Source: Talpa occidentalis
Taxonomy: Eukaryota; Chordata; Mammalia; Eulipotyphla; Talpidae
NCBI RefSeq assembly: GCF_014898055.3
Contig: NW_023601754.1
Coordinates: 53,313,013 to 53,377,012, forward strand
DNA: 64,000 nt
Direction of reading: 5' to 3'
A model generated the notes under the pieces. It saw only the letters and a list, made by a program, of their open reading frames with translations, was not told the DNA's origin and did not search any database. Both the position numbers and the translations under genes were made by a program. The stretch's first letter is position 1. Each line of letters opens with the position of its first letter. This document shows, in pieces, positions 34,079 through 44,523 of the stretch.

Positions 34079-34689
34079 CAGGCTTCCCCACCAGCCCCTG
34101 CACCCCTGGGGCCTCAGCCTCGAAGGGCCTCTCGGAAGGGCCTGGGCTCTATGTGCCAGCTGATGGCCCCACCGCCCCAGGCAGCCTGGATGCCCTGGGA
34201 GGCCGAGCCCTGTGGAGACCACTCAGGCCTCAGCACCCCAAAGCCAAGCTGTGCCAGGGAAAGGCTGGGAGAGCTCGAGGCCTGCACTAGGGGCTGAGGC
34301 CCAAGGAGCTTCAGGGCCTGGGAACAGCCCTGGGATGGTGCAGTGCACACCCTGTGCAGCCTGCAGGGGCCTGGGATGGGCCGGGGCTGCCCCCTGTGGG
34401 CTTCTTGCACACAGACCTGGGAGAAGTCGGCTGCTTCGGGCCTCATGGCGGTCTCACAACTACATGAGAACCAGCTGGCTGGGGCCCAGAGCCGGGGCAT
34501 GGGTAGGGGTGGGGCAGGGGGCCCACTGTATCCCTTGCTGATATTCCAGGCGAGGCTGGAGCTGCCTGAGCTCTGGGGAGCTACCCCCCACCCCCACCAA
34601 AGGCAGGGCTCAGGCTGGGCCCGAGTGCCAGCTCCCCGTCGTTTGTGCTGTGTGACCAGGGCCCTCACGTCACATCTCTTAGAAACAGA

Positions 34690-34935
34690 GAAATGTTTCT
34701 GTGTGAAATGGCAAAGCCAATGGGTGGGGATGGTGTAAAGGTCATTACACAGGTCATTACTGCCCTGTATCAACTGTGATTATATGCTGTGGGTTCACCG
34801 TCAGCCCTACACTGAGTGTTAATAATAATTGCCTCATTTAACCTGAAATTTGGATTCAGATCAGATTCTGGAGCCGATGTTCGTAATTGCTGCGTCTCCA
34901 ACCATAAACCGGTTGGCAGCTGCCACGCATCCATG
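34690..34935. promoter_or_regulatory. candidate enhancer with AGGTCATTAC repeats
   Basis: This is one of the clearest AT-rich islands. AGGTCATTAC occurs twice, at 34739-34748 and 34751-34760, giving AGGTCA half-sites in direct orientation with a 6-bp gap. AATAATAATTGCCTC, AACCTGAAATTTGGATTCAG, TTCGTAATTGCTG and AACCATAAACCGGTTGGC follow. It is bounded on the right by a MIR. Function is inferred. Confidence 0.42.
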
Positions 34936-34979
34936 CCCTGCCTGGCAGGCGGCAGCCAAATGATTCGCGTCCTCTTCTT

Positions 34980-35130
34980 CTGATCATCGTGACAGCCCTG
35001 AGGGTGCTGTTATCATCACCCCCACTTTACAGATGATGAAACGGTGGCCCAGAGAGGGCAGGTGACCCACCAAGTTCACACAGCCGGGGGGCGGCTAGCC
35101 GGGTTTGAGCCAGACCTGTGTGACCCCCGG
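34980..35130 (+). repeat. MIR element
   Basis: The match runs from TGTTATCATCACCCCCACTT through TACAGATGATGAAACGGTGG, CCCAGAGAGGGCAGGTGACC and CACACAGCC to TTTGAGCCAGACCTGTG. It is a well-preserved MIR in plus orientation. Confidence 0.88.
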
Positions 35131-35983
35131 ACAGCTCATAGTCACCTGCTCTGTGCTGTGTCCTAGCAGGGGTCGCCCACCTGTCTACCTACAGTGGAGT
35201 GGAAACTAAGTAGGCGTGGCCGCCACAGATGCCTGTCACCTGCGAGAGAGTGGCAAATGTGTTCCCTGGAGCAGGATGTGCCTCCTGGACCCTGTGTCTT
35301 AAGAAAGAACCAAGTATTGGTGCTGTGGGCCCTGGGCCGTGTGACTATACTGTAGGGACCCTACATCTCTCTACAACATCAGGGACGGGCAGCCCTGGCC
35401 CGTGGTTACTTAAATGAGGCAGAACAGTGATTGCCTCAGTGGAGCGGGCACTATTGTGGGTGGAGTAAGATTTCTAGAAAAGCTGGTGAGGCTCCCTGCA
35501 TTGATGGAGGTGGTGGCTAGCGCATAAAGAGACCCATCAAGGGCCCTCCCCTGGTGTCCAGGATATATTCTGGACCAGATACACATCGTGAAAGTGGTCA
35601 CTACTAGAGCAGACCCCTACTTGGGGGAGACTTTTCCTCCTCTCGGGCTTCATCACTTTGTCTAAGGGCAAGCTCCAGGCATGAGTCTCTGCTGTGATAG
35701 AAACTCTGCCATCCTCCTGGCAGGGGAGAAGAGTCCAGGCTGGCTGGATCAACAAGGGGTGCCCTCAAGTGGGGAGAGCTCAGACAAGCCTCACCAAACT
35801 GTGAGCAGGCCTCCCAGTCTCAGGCTGACCTGCAGCCACACGTGCGAGATGGCCCCAAGCAGTCTTGCCACACACTCAGCTAAGGACAGAATGGAGCTGT
35901 GACCCACCTGCACCAGAGGAGGTGAGGCAGACCAGCTATCTGGGTCCCAGTGTGTTCTTTGCAGGCTTAAAGCAAAGCAAAGT

Positions 35984-36013
<30 letters not shown>
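35131..36013 (+). other. unassigned DNA ending in an (AAAAC)n tract
   Basis: Composition is intermediate and frames are broken. It ends in TAAAACAAAAC units (35984-36013), as retrotransposed copies often do. I could not identify a parent element or gene. It may be a decayed LINE-1 or other retroposed segment with a simple tail. Confidence 0.35.
35984..36013 (+). repeat. (AAAAC)n simple repeat
   Basis: About six units of AAAAC in a row. It may be an expanded A-rich tail of the preceding segment, or lie at the edge of the following LINE-1. Confidence 0.85.
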
Positions 36014-36014
<1 letters not shown>

Positions 36015-38109
36015 CAGCGTTCCCTGGAGGAGGGAGCAGACACAGCAGAGATTTCACGTTGCCTAGGATATAATGCAGAATCATTTGCATACAAAGAAAT
36101 AGGAAATTCTGGCCCATGTTCAGGGGATAAAACTATCAACAGATGCCAACTCCAAGATGACTCCAACATTGAAACCATCAAATAACTTACAGCAACTCCT
36201 TCCACCCTAGCGATGATTTAAAGGAAAACATCTTTGACATGAAAGAGCAGATAGGAAACCTTGGGCAAGAAAGTGTTAAAGATAAGGATATTGAAATGGT
36301 AGCACTAACAAAATATTGTAAGTTTTTGTGAAATTATTGAATGGAGCCAACAGCAGAATGGAGATGACAGAGGCAAGAGTCAGTGAACTTGAAGATCAAT
36401 AAAAATCATCCAGTCTGAAGAATACAGAGTGAAAAGATTGAGAAAGAAAGTGATCACAGGCCCCTGTGGGGCAATACCCAGAGATCTGACAGATTGTAAT
36501 CCCAGCCCAGAAGGAAAGGTGGGCGGTGGGAGCGGAGACGTCCTTGAAGAAATAATGACCCCAAATCTCCCATACTTGGCAAAAGACACACATTCATGGA
36601 TTCAAGAGCTCATAAAACCCCACACAGCGTAAATTCAAAGAAACCACACATAGACACAACAGGAAAAAACTGATAAAAAAAGAAAAAACAAAGGTAAAGA
36701 GAAAATCTTGAAAGAAGTTAGAGAACAATGACCCAAGAAGACCAGTTCAGACAATCTCTGGCTGCTTATGAGGGAGCTTGGGGGCAAGGAGAGGGACTAA
36801 GTGCTGGAAGGGAAGCAAACTCGGCAAGCCCAGAATTCTTCACCTGCTGAAGACATCTTTTTCTTCTTAAATTCCTTAAAATAATCTTTAGTAAAAGATA
36901 AATCTTTAAAGCAAAAATTATTACATTGGTGGTTTTTTTTTTTTTGCATGTATGCATGTATGACAGCTATTAAATAAAAAATGGGGAGGGGTCTCTACCT
37001 GAATTAGCGTAATATTAATTCTAATTAGCCTGAGATCAGGTGCATAGACTACCATTTTCAGAGTAACCACATTCATACAAAAATAAATATAGCCCAAAAC
37101 CAAGAGCTAAACTAAAATGGAAAACTTCAAAATATTGAAAGAATCAAAAAATATGCAGGCAAGACAGAGAGCACAGGAACAATCCATACAAAGGATGAAA
37201 ATCAAATGTTAATATTCTAGACACCCCAGTTGAAAGCAGCAGATTGACAGACTGGATTAAAACTGGACAAAACAAAACAAGTCTCCATTACGTGCTGCTA
37301 AGAGACAAATAGTTTGAAAGTAAATAAACACAAGGGGGCTTGTCTTAACTGAGGTTTATATTAGTAGTTGACTTAAAGACAGACATTTTGTTATGGTAAA
37401 AGGGATGATTAATCAGGAATATATAGCAATTATGTATTTGTATGTCCCTAATAACAGTGATTCAAAACAAAGGAGGCAAAGTTGACAGGCTGAAGGGAAG
37501 GAAGGGGTCATTTCATCATTTCATATAGCTCAGGGGTATTTTAACGCCTCCCACTTAGCAACCAGTAGAACAACTATACCACTCAGACACTCAGCGAAGA
37601 CATGGAAGGTAGGAACTGCACCGTCCGTCACCCTGACCTGGTTGTTATTTACAGAACACCATACCGGAGGCTGCAGAGACGGCTTCCTTCTGAGTGTGTG
37701 TCCACCCAGACGCCGTGTGCTGGGCCATCAAGCAAGTCCAGGGAATTAGAACGGCTAGAACTTCTGCAGGGTGTGTTCTCTGAAAATAAGTAAATCTAAT
37801 TAGAAACTAATGACAAGTCATCAAGAAAACCCAAAATATCTATGAATGATTCATGGAACTACAAATGACTCATGAATTAAAGATGAAATTTTTCACAAGG
37901 GAAGCCAGAGAAATAATTTGAACTGAATGGGAGTGAAAAATATATCAAAATCTGTGGAATGTAGCAGAGCAGTGCTGGGAGGGCAAATAGAACTTTAAAT
38001 ACTTAGGGCAGAAAACAAGAATGATCTGAAATCAATTACCCAATGAGCCACCCTGGGAAGCTAGAAAAAGAAGAGCCAATGTAAAACAAATTAAGAAAAG
38101 GAAGGAAAT

Positions 38110-38172
38110 AACAGAGAGAGGAAGAGGGAGGGAGGGAGGGAGGGAGAGAGAGAAAGAGAGAGAGAGAGAAGG
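38110..38172 (+). repeat. GGGA and GA microsatellite
   Basis: (GGGA)n followed by (GA)n inside the old LINE-1, probably grown from a purine-rich stretch of ORF2. The minus-strand frame over it is a low-complexity Ser/Leu/Pro translation. Confidence 0.9.
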
Positions 38173-38387
38173 AACCAATGAAATGGGAACCAAACCAAAG
38201 AGAAATAGAAAACAAAGTCAAAGCTTATTCTTTGAGAATATTGAAAACAATCGATAAACTTCCAATGAAAATGTTGAAGTACAAGAGAGAAAGGACAAAC
38301 ACTGCTAATATCAGAAATGGAAGAAATATTGTTATCACAGACCCTGGAAGCTGCTAAGAGGTTATCTTGAGCATCCCGGGCCAGGGA

Positions 38388-38568
38388 GCTACCCACCTGG
38401 CGCAGCAGACCTCTCCTGACTCACCCGCTGCTCCCCTCAGCAGTGGATTTCAGTCAGTCTGCCTGTTCTGCTCCCCACTCTGTCTCTGGTGAGTCCTCTC
38501 ACCCCCCCACACCTCTGGCCTGTACCCCAACTCTTGTATGCATAAATAAATCTAAAAAAAAGAAGAAA
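38388..38568 (+). mobile_element. tRNA-headed SINE, copy 4, headless
   Basis: The body and tail are in plus orientation: CAGACCTCTCCTGACTCACC, CGCTGCTCCCCTCAGCAGTG, TCAGTCTGCCTGTTCTGCTC and CTTGTATGCATAAATAAATC. The tRNA-like head is missing or unrecognisable, so the copy is 5'-truncated. It lies in the RT-region part of the old LINE-1. Confidence 0.85.
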
Positions 38569-38728
38569 ATCCAGAGCTAGGTGGTTTCACTGGTTAATTT
38601 TATCAAACATTCAAGGAAGAAACAAACTAATCTCACATGATTTTTTTTTTCTGAAATGAAGGAAGATACATCACTCCATTTATTTTATAAGACCAGGGCC
38701 TAGCTCAAAACTTGACAACCACATTTTT

Positions 38729-38991
38729 TTTTAAAGATTTATTTTTTTATGCACACAAGAGCTGGGGTACAGGCCAGAGGTGTGGGGGGTAAGAGGATTC
38801 ACCAGAGACAGAGTGGGGAACAGAACAGGCAGATTGAAACACACTACTGAGGGGAGCAGCGGGTGAGCCAGGAGAGGGCTGCTTCGCCATGTGGGTTTTT
38901 CTCTGGCCGGCAGGGGATCGAACTCATGCTGCAGAGGCTGCAGATGGCTTCATAGTGCGGTGCTTAATCCCTTGCACCACCAGGGAGGCCC
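38729..38991 (-). mobile_element. tRNA-headed SINE, copy 5, with TSD
   Basis: A minus-strand copy with T-rich tail at the left, ACAAGAGCTGGGGTACAGGC, CTGAGGGGAGCAGCGGG, GGGGATCGAACTCATG (reverse B box) and CACCAGGGAGGCC at the right. The flanks TGACAACCACATTTTTT and TGACAAACACATTTTTT form a 17-bp duplication with one mismatch. The insertion site is old LINE-1 sequence. Confidence 0.92.
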
Positions 38992-39609
38992 TGACAAACA
39001 CATTTTTTAAAAGAAACTTGTAGACTAACATTTCTCATGAATATAGGCCAAAAAAATCCCTTTGAAATATTAGCAAGTCAAGTTCCACACTACAAAATAG
39101 TAACATATTCCATCAGGAGTCAGTATGGTTTAAGTCAAGACTATAAGGCAAGTGAAAAGTTTGAAAACCAATCTGTGTGACTCATATTAACCAAATAAAG
39201 TAGATAAATATCATGAATTTTAAAATAGATAGGGAGAAAACATTTGATCAAATTTTATGCCCATTTCTCATAAAATGATTCCAGCAAACTAAGAATAGTA
39301 TGGAACATCTTCAAATTAATCAAAGACAAGCCTATACCCAGCAGTGAGCCTGAATTTTCTTTTCCTTAAGATCAGGAAAAGTTAATGATGCCTGCTTTCC
39401 TCATCCACTCAATACTGTATAGCAGTCCTGGCTACTGCAATAAAGGGGAAGCTACAAAAAGATTAAAAATTGGAATTAAAGAAATAAAACTGTTCCGATT
39501 GCAACCAATAACCCCAGGGGACATGTGAAACAACGATTAGAACAAATACATGAACTTAGCAATGTTATAGGATACAAAGTTAATATATCAGGATTAACCA
39601 TAATTTTAT

Positions 39610-39886
39610 TTATTTAATTTAAAAAAAGATTTATTTATTTTTATACAAGAACTGGGGTACAGGCCAGATGTGCATGAGGGTGAGAGAATTCACCAGAGAC
39701 AGAGCAGGGAGCAGAACAGGCAGACCGACAAAATACACTGCTGAGGGGAGCAGCGGGCGCCGCAGGAGAGGTCTGATTCGCCATGTGGGACCCTCGCCGG
39801 TCAGCAGGGATTGAACCAGTGTTGCGGAGGCTGCGAACAGCTTCACAGCGCAGCGCTCAACCGTCTGCGCCACCAGGGGAGGCCCA
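39610..39886 (-). mobile_element. tRNA-headed SINE, copy 6, with TSD
   Basis: A minus-strand copy in the old LINE-1, flanked by perfect duplications AACCATAATTTTAT at 39596-39609 and 39887-39900. The body matches the other copies (CAAGAACTGGGGTACAGGCC, CTGCTGAGGGGAGCAGCGGG) and the head ends CACCAGGGGAGGCCC. The exact duplication supports a later insertion into an already old LINE-1. Confidence 0.95.
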
Positions 39887-41432
39887 AACCATAATTTTAT
39901 ACAAATAGCAGAAAACAACTGGAAAACAATTTTTAAATTCCATATAGACCAGCACTCCCTGCCACGCTGCCACCCCCAAAACTTAGGAATAATCTAACAA
40001 AACAAAACAACTGAAAAATCACAAAACATTGTTGAAATTTTAAGAAGACCAAAACAGAAGGAAAAATACACCATGTTCATAGATTGGAAAACTCAATATT
40101 AAATTGACAGTTGTTCTCACATTAATTTTTGTATTCAACATAATCCTGGCAAAAATTGACAAGATAAATGTAAAATTATAGAGAAATGCAAAGATATAGA
40201 TAATAAAAACTATTTATAAATAATGACAAGGTTGGAGAACTCACCCCATTTCAAGATATACTTGCAAGCTACAGCATTTGAAACAGTTTAGTATTGGTGT
40301 AGGGACAGATTCATAGATCAAAAAAAAAAAAAACAGAACAAAAGTCCAGAAATCTACAAATATGGTCAAATTTGTGGAGCCCTGGCAATTCATTCGAGGG
40401 GAAAGATGCGTCTTTTTCTTTTTTTCTTCAAACAATGGTTGAATCAACTGGACTTCCAAATGGAAAGATAAATAAACATCAACCCTTACTTACAACTCTA
40501 AGGCCTCTAGTGTAGCAGAGGAGACCATTTTGTGACCTTGATTTCCTAGATAGAGTACAAAAAGGACAATCCACAGAAGGAAAAAATATCAATATATTGA
40601 TCTTTGTTAAAATTAAACATTTTTGCTCTTTGGAGGACATGGGTAGAATGTGACAAAGCAGGGAGGTGACACACGAAGAGCCAATGTTTACGACACATCT
40701 TTCAGACAGAAGATTCATATTTAGAATATATAAATCTTTCTTACATTTAGGTCAATAAAAATGGGCCAAAGATTTGAATAAATATTTCATTAAAGAAGAT
40801 ACGCCAATAGCCACATGAAAAACCAACAAATGTGGCTGTCCTTGCACACCCACTGGGGGTCACAAAAATTAAAAAGACAGAGGCCAAACTTAGACATGAA
40901 TATAACACAGCTGAAATCCTCACATATGCTGTTGGGAGTTTAAAATGGCTCCATCGCTTTGGGAAAATGTTTGGCATTGCCTTTAAAAAAGGGAAGCACA
41001 CACCCTGATCCAAGATATTTACCTAAGAGAAATGGAAACCTGTGTTCACACAGGTTTGCCCCTGAATGTTCACAGCAGCCTTACTTGTAATAGCAAAAAG
41101 TGAGACGATGCAACTCCCCCTCCGTGGGTGAAGGTTTGAACAAAGCAGAGTGAGCCACACCATGGAATACTATTCAGCAATGAAAAAGGAGCACATTCCT
41201 GGTGTAGGTACAATGGGTACGGGTTTCAAATGGGTTCTGTTAAGTGAAAGAAGCCAGACCAAAAACAGAGCAGAAAAGAAAGCAGGGCGGCTGGGACACG
41301 GAAGGAGAGAGGACTGGGTTCCCGGGGCACAAGGAAAGATATTCAGGGTGTGGCTGTGCCCATAGCCTAGCTGTGTCATGGAATTGTACACAGTTTATTA
41401 TACACCATTATACATCAACAAAATGGAATCGG

Positions 41433-41699
41433 GGGCCTCCCTGGTGGTGCAGCGGTTGAGCGCTGGGTTGCGAAGCTGCCCGCAGCCTCTTTAATGCCGG
41501 TTCGATCCCCGGCCTCTGGAGAGGGTCCCACATGGCACACAGACCTCTCCTGCTGCGCCCGCTGCTCCCCTCAGCAGTGTACTTCGTCAGTCTGCCTGTT
41601 CTGCTCCCCGCTCTGGCTCTGGGGAATCCTCGCACCCTCCGGCGCCTCTGACTGTACCCAGTGCTTGTATAAATAAATAAATCTTTTAAAAAAAAAGAC
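41433..41699 (+). mobile_element. tRNA-headed SINE, copy 7, complete and plus strand
   Basis: This copy shows the family best. The head is GGGCCTCCCTGGTGGTGCAG with a pol III A-box region at about 41442-41460. The B box GGTTCGATCCC lies at 41499-41509. The body runs through CTGCTCCCCTCAGCAGTG, and the tail is TATAAATAAATAAATCTTTT plus A-run. Flanks TGGAATCGG (41424-41432) and TGGACTCGG (41700-41708) are a 9-bp duplication with one change. It landed at the 3' end of the old LINE-1. It is not a tRNA gene. Confidence 0.93.
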
Positions 41700-41954
41700 T
41701 GGACTCGGGCAGTCATTGAGCCGTACATGTAAATTTGCTGTAAGTTACGTCAATCAAAATTTAAAAATGCATGTTTCATCTTGTACTCCCTGCCCCCCCA
41801 GTTCTCTGCTGCCCCCCCTCCAAATCCACCTTTCAATGACTCCTACAGCATTTGATATGAAATCCACATCCCCATCCTGGCTGGTTGGACCCTGTTTGCT
41901 ATGGACCCTGAGTGGTTTTCAGGATTTTGCATCTGAACCCACAAAACCCTAGTA

Positions 41955-42265
41955 TATTGGGGTCCCAGGGCTTCAGTAACAAAGCCCCACAGACAGGGCG
42001 GCTCAAACAGCAGTAATTGTCCCGTTCTGGAGACTGGACTCCAAGTTCACGGGGGAGGCGGGTCCTTCCCGGGCCTCTGCCCTTGGCTGCCTTCCAAGAC
42101 TGTCTCTCCCAATGTACCTGGGGCACCCCCTCTTCTTACAGGGACACTGGCCACCTGGGTTAGGACCCCCACATGCTCCATCACCTCTGTAAGGTCCCCT
42201 TCTGGGGTACCAGGACTTCAACACTGAGTGTGGGCGTGAGGGGCACAACTCAGCCTCTAAGGCCC
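41955..42265 (+). repeat. ancient interspersed repeat, copy A3
   Basis: It shares AACAAAGCCCCACAGAC near 41980, GTTCTGGAGACTGGACTCCA, TTACAGGGACACTGGCCACC, GGGGTACCAGGACTTCAACA and GGGGCACAACTCAGCC with the general pattern of the family. It is about 310 bp, plus orientation, and the best preserved of the four copies. Confidence 0.65.
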
Positions 42266-43701
42266 ACTCGACCCCCCCATGCCCCGCGTTTCCACCCCTC
42301 TGCGCCACTCACTGTCTCATCAGGAAGCATTTCCAGGCCCCCCAGGCCGGGTGAGTCCCACGAGGATGCCTGGACACCCGCCTCGAAGCAGGAGTCTCAC
42401 TGGTCACGGCGGGCCGCGTCTCGCTCATCCAGACTCCTTGACGGGCCAGGGCCCAGCGCATACTGGGTACTTGCTGCGTGCAGAGGGGAGGGGAAGGCAC
42501 GGGAGGGATGAGTCAGAGGGTGAGCGAGCCGTCCTGGCCACGCTGCTCCCCCTCCTCCCCCAGGCAGAGGGCGCTGGGACCCCACACAGGGACCACGCTG
42601 GGGCCACCGTGACAGGCCGCTCCGTGCCGTGCCGAGGAGGTCCCGGGACGTCCGAAGTGCCGCCCGCGCCTGAGCTGGAAGGTGATGGAACAGGCTGCTC
42701 TGCAGCGAGGCTGGCGGGAAGCCACGGCCAGGTAGAGGGGCTCCGTGCCGCACGCGCACTCCTGGGTCCCCAGGGAGGAAACTCACCCTCCCACGCTCCT
42801 TCCCCAGCCCGGCCCCCGGCTGGGCCCCGGGCGCTGCTGAGTGGCCTGCGTGGGCAGGACGCTCCAGGGCTGGCTCCGGAGCCCTGGGCGGGAGGCGTCA
42901 ACCTCAGCCTCCTCCGCAGCCAAGCAGGTCGCGGCCCCTCGCTTCCCGCGCTGCCAGGGGCTGGGCGGTCCCGGGCTTGCGGGCACTTGCCCAGGCCAGG
43001 CCCTGCTCCCGCCACTTGCTGGCTGGCTCCCAAGGGAGCAGGCAGCAGCGCCCCATGCTCATCTGCCCGCCGACTGTCCCTTTGCTGTGGGCGCACCCAT
43101 GGGTGCCCTGTGACGTGAGGACTGGGGTCCCAACCTCAGGGGCCCTGCAGACCGGTGGGCGTGGGGGCCTGCAGCGAGCCCCGTGGCCGCGGGGACGCTG
43201 TCCGGCTCCAGGCCTGGGTCTTGCGCGTGTCTCCCCGCTCGAGGACCAGCCTCTGCCAGCACCCGGCACCCGCTTGGCGGAGGAGCCTGGGGATTTCCGT
43301 CGGGGGAGGAGTGGCGAGCAGGTGGGGGCTGGGCGTACGCCTGCCAGCTCCACGTCCTTGGCCAGCCCTGGGGGTGCCCAGCGCCCTTGGAGTCCCTGGC
43401 AGGGCAAGGCCGAGCTGCCCTCTGTGGGGCCCTGTGCAAACCCCGCCCTTGCGGGCCCCGGCCGCTGGCCAGCCGGCCTTCCGAGGCCGAGCAGCGTGGA
43501 GTTGTGTGACCGGGTCGGCCTCCCGGCTCATGGGATTCCACGGCGGGCACCGGCAGGGACGGGGCTGGTCAGCGGAGGGACTGGGGGCCAATCGGGCTCC
43601 AGGAAACAGGGTGCCGTGGGTCCCCTCCGCCACCGGCCTGCCGAGAGCCGGGGGGCTGCCTGTCCTCGGCAGTGGACGGGGCCGGGGAAGAAAGCCGACA
43701 G

Positions 43702-43785
43702 TCTGGGGTTCGTGCGGGCGATTAAAATTCCTTGGCTGCCGCTCTCCGTCCTCCAGGAGAGGCACATTCCCTCTCCTTAATGCAC
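43702..43785. promoter_or_regulatory. weak candidate noncoding element
   Basis: A short island with GGGCGATTAAAATTCCTTGG, GGCACATTCCCTCTCC and TTAATGCACGCGCGC amid GC-rich DNA. The first part resembles a homeodomain-type ATTA context. Support is weak. Confidence 0.22.
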
Positions 43786-44434
43786 GCGCGCTGCCGGGCG
43801 GGGCCGGCCACCGGGTGCTTTCCCTGCTGGCTGAGCCCAGACCTGGGCGGCTTCTTCAAAGGGGCCCGCTGATCACCTCCGGCTCCCCACGTGGGGTCTC
43901 CCTCTCCGGCCTCCCCAGGGCTCAGCCCTCAGCCGCAAGCACCGGACCCTGCAGAAGCCGCCCTGCCGCTGGCTGGCCGCTGTCCCGTGTGCCGGCCTCT
44001 CCGGGGCCAGGGCTGTCCCCACCCCCGACAGACTCGCTGCCCGCGCTGGACCGAGCGCCAGGCCCGCGGTCTCGGAGCAGAGCCCGGAATGCCAAGCAGA
44101 CTGTCCTCCCCGGGCCCTCGTGGCCCCACCTGGGCAGGGTGGCCCGGGGCCCCACGACCCCGCCCGGTTCCCACGCGCCCCACTCCCCCGGCCGGCCGGG
44201 CTGACTCAGGCGGCGGTGCCAGAGCCCAGGGACCAGGGCCTTGGACAGCAGGAACAGACGGGCTGGAAGCCAGGGCCGGTGTCGGCAGGGCCAGCTTCCC
44301 TGAAGCTGACAGACAGCTGTCCTCCTGGCACACGCCCCACCGCACGGCTGTGCCCAGAGTCCCCGCCGCGAGGACACGTCCGTGGGAGGAGGGCCGCCCT
44401 GGTGAGCCGCCCTGGCCTGTTCTCTCCACACGGC

Positions 44435-44523
44435 CCTCCCTGCAGGTAAGGTGTCCTGAGGTGCTGGGCATTGGAGGACTCCAGCGGGTGAACTGGGGGG
44501 CCAGTTCAATCCACAACCAGCTC
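44435..44523 (+). repeat. ancient interspersed repeat, copy A4 fragment
   Basis: Only the 3' end is left: GGTGTCCTGAGGTGCTGGGC followed by GAACTGGGGGGCCAGTTCAA, which parallels the ends of the other A-family copies. Confidence 0.45.

Larger units (their letters stand above)
36020..41770 (+). mobile_element. long old LINE-1, interrupted by SINEs
   Basis: The segment follows LINE-1 in order. First comes 5' and ORF1-type text (GATGACAGAGGCAAGAGTCA, then GTGAACTTGAAGATCAATA). Next is the endonuclease-side region of ORF2 (around 37.2-37.8 kb), then the RT region near 38.0-39.6 kb. Last is the ORF2 end and 3' part (TGGAATACTATTCAGCAATG at 41163, GTGAAAGAAGCCAGACC). After removing SINEs, close to 5 kb remains, so it was nearly full length. 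No long frame survives. A GA-rich microsatellite sits at 38110. Confidence 0.88.

Noticed and set aside
38036..38221. Minus-strand frame with Ser/Leu/Pro repeats
   Set aside because: It is a translation of the GGGA/GA microsatellite inside a LINE-1.
41433..41699. A tRNA gene, because of A- and B-box sequences
   Set aside because: The boxes belong to the tRNA-like head of a SINE with a body, an A-rich tail and target duplications. The cloverleaf is not preserved.
43155..44204. 349-codon plus-strand frame as a gene
   Set aside because: It overlaps several other long frames on both strands and has biased composition and no known motif.
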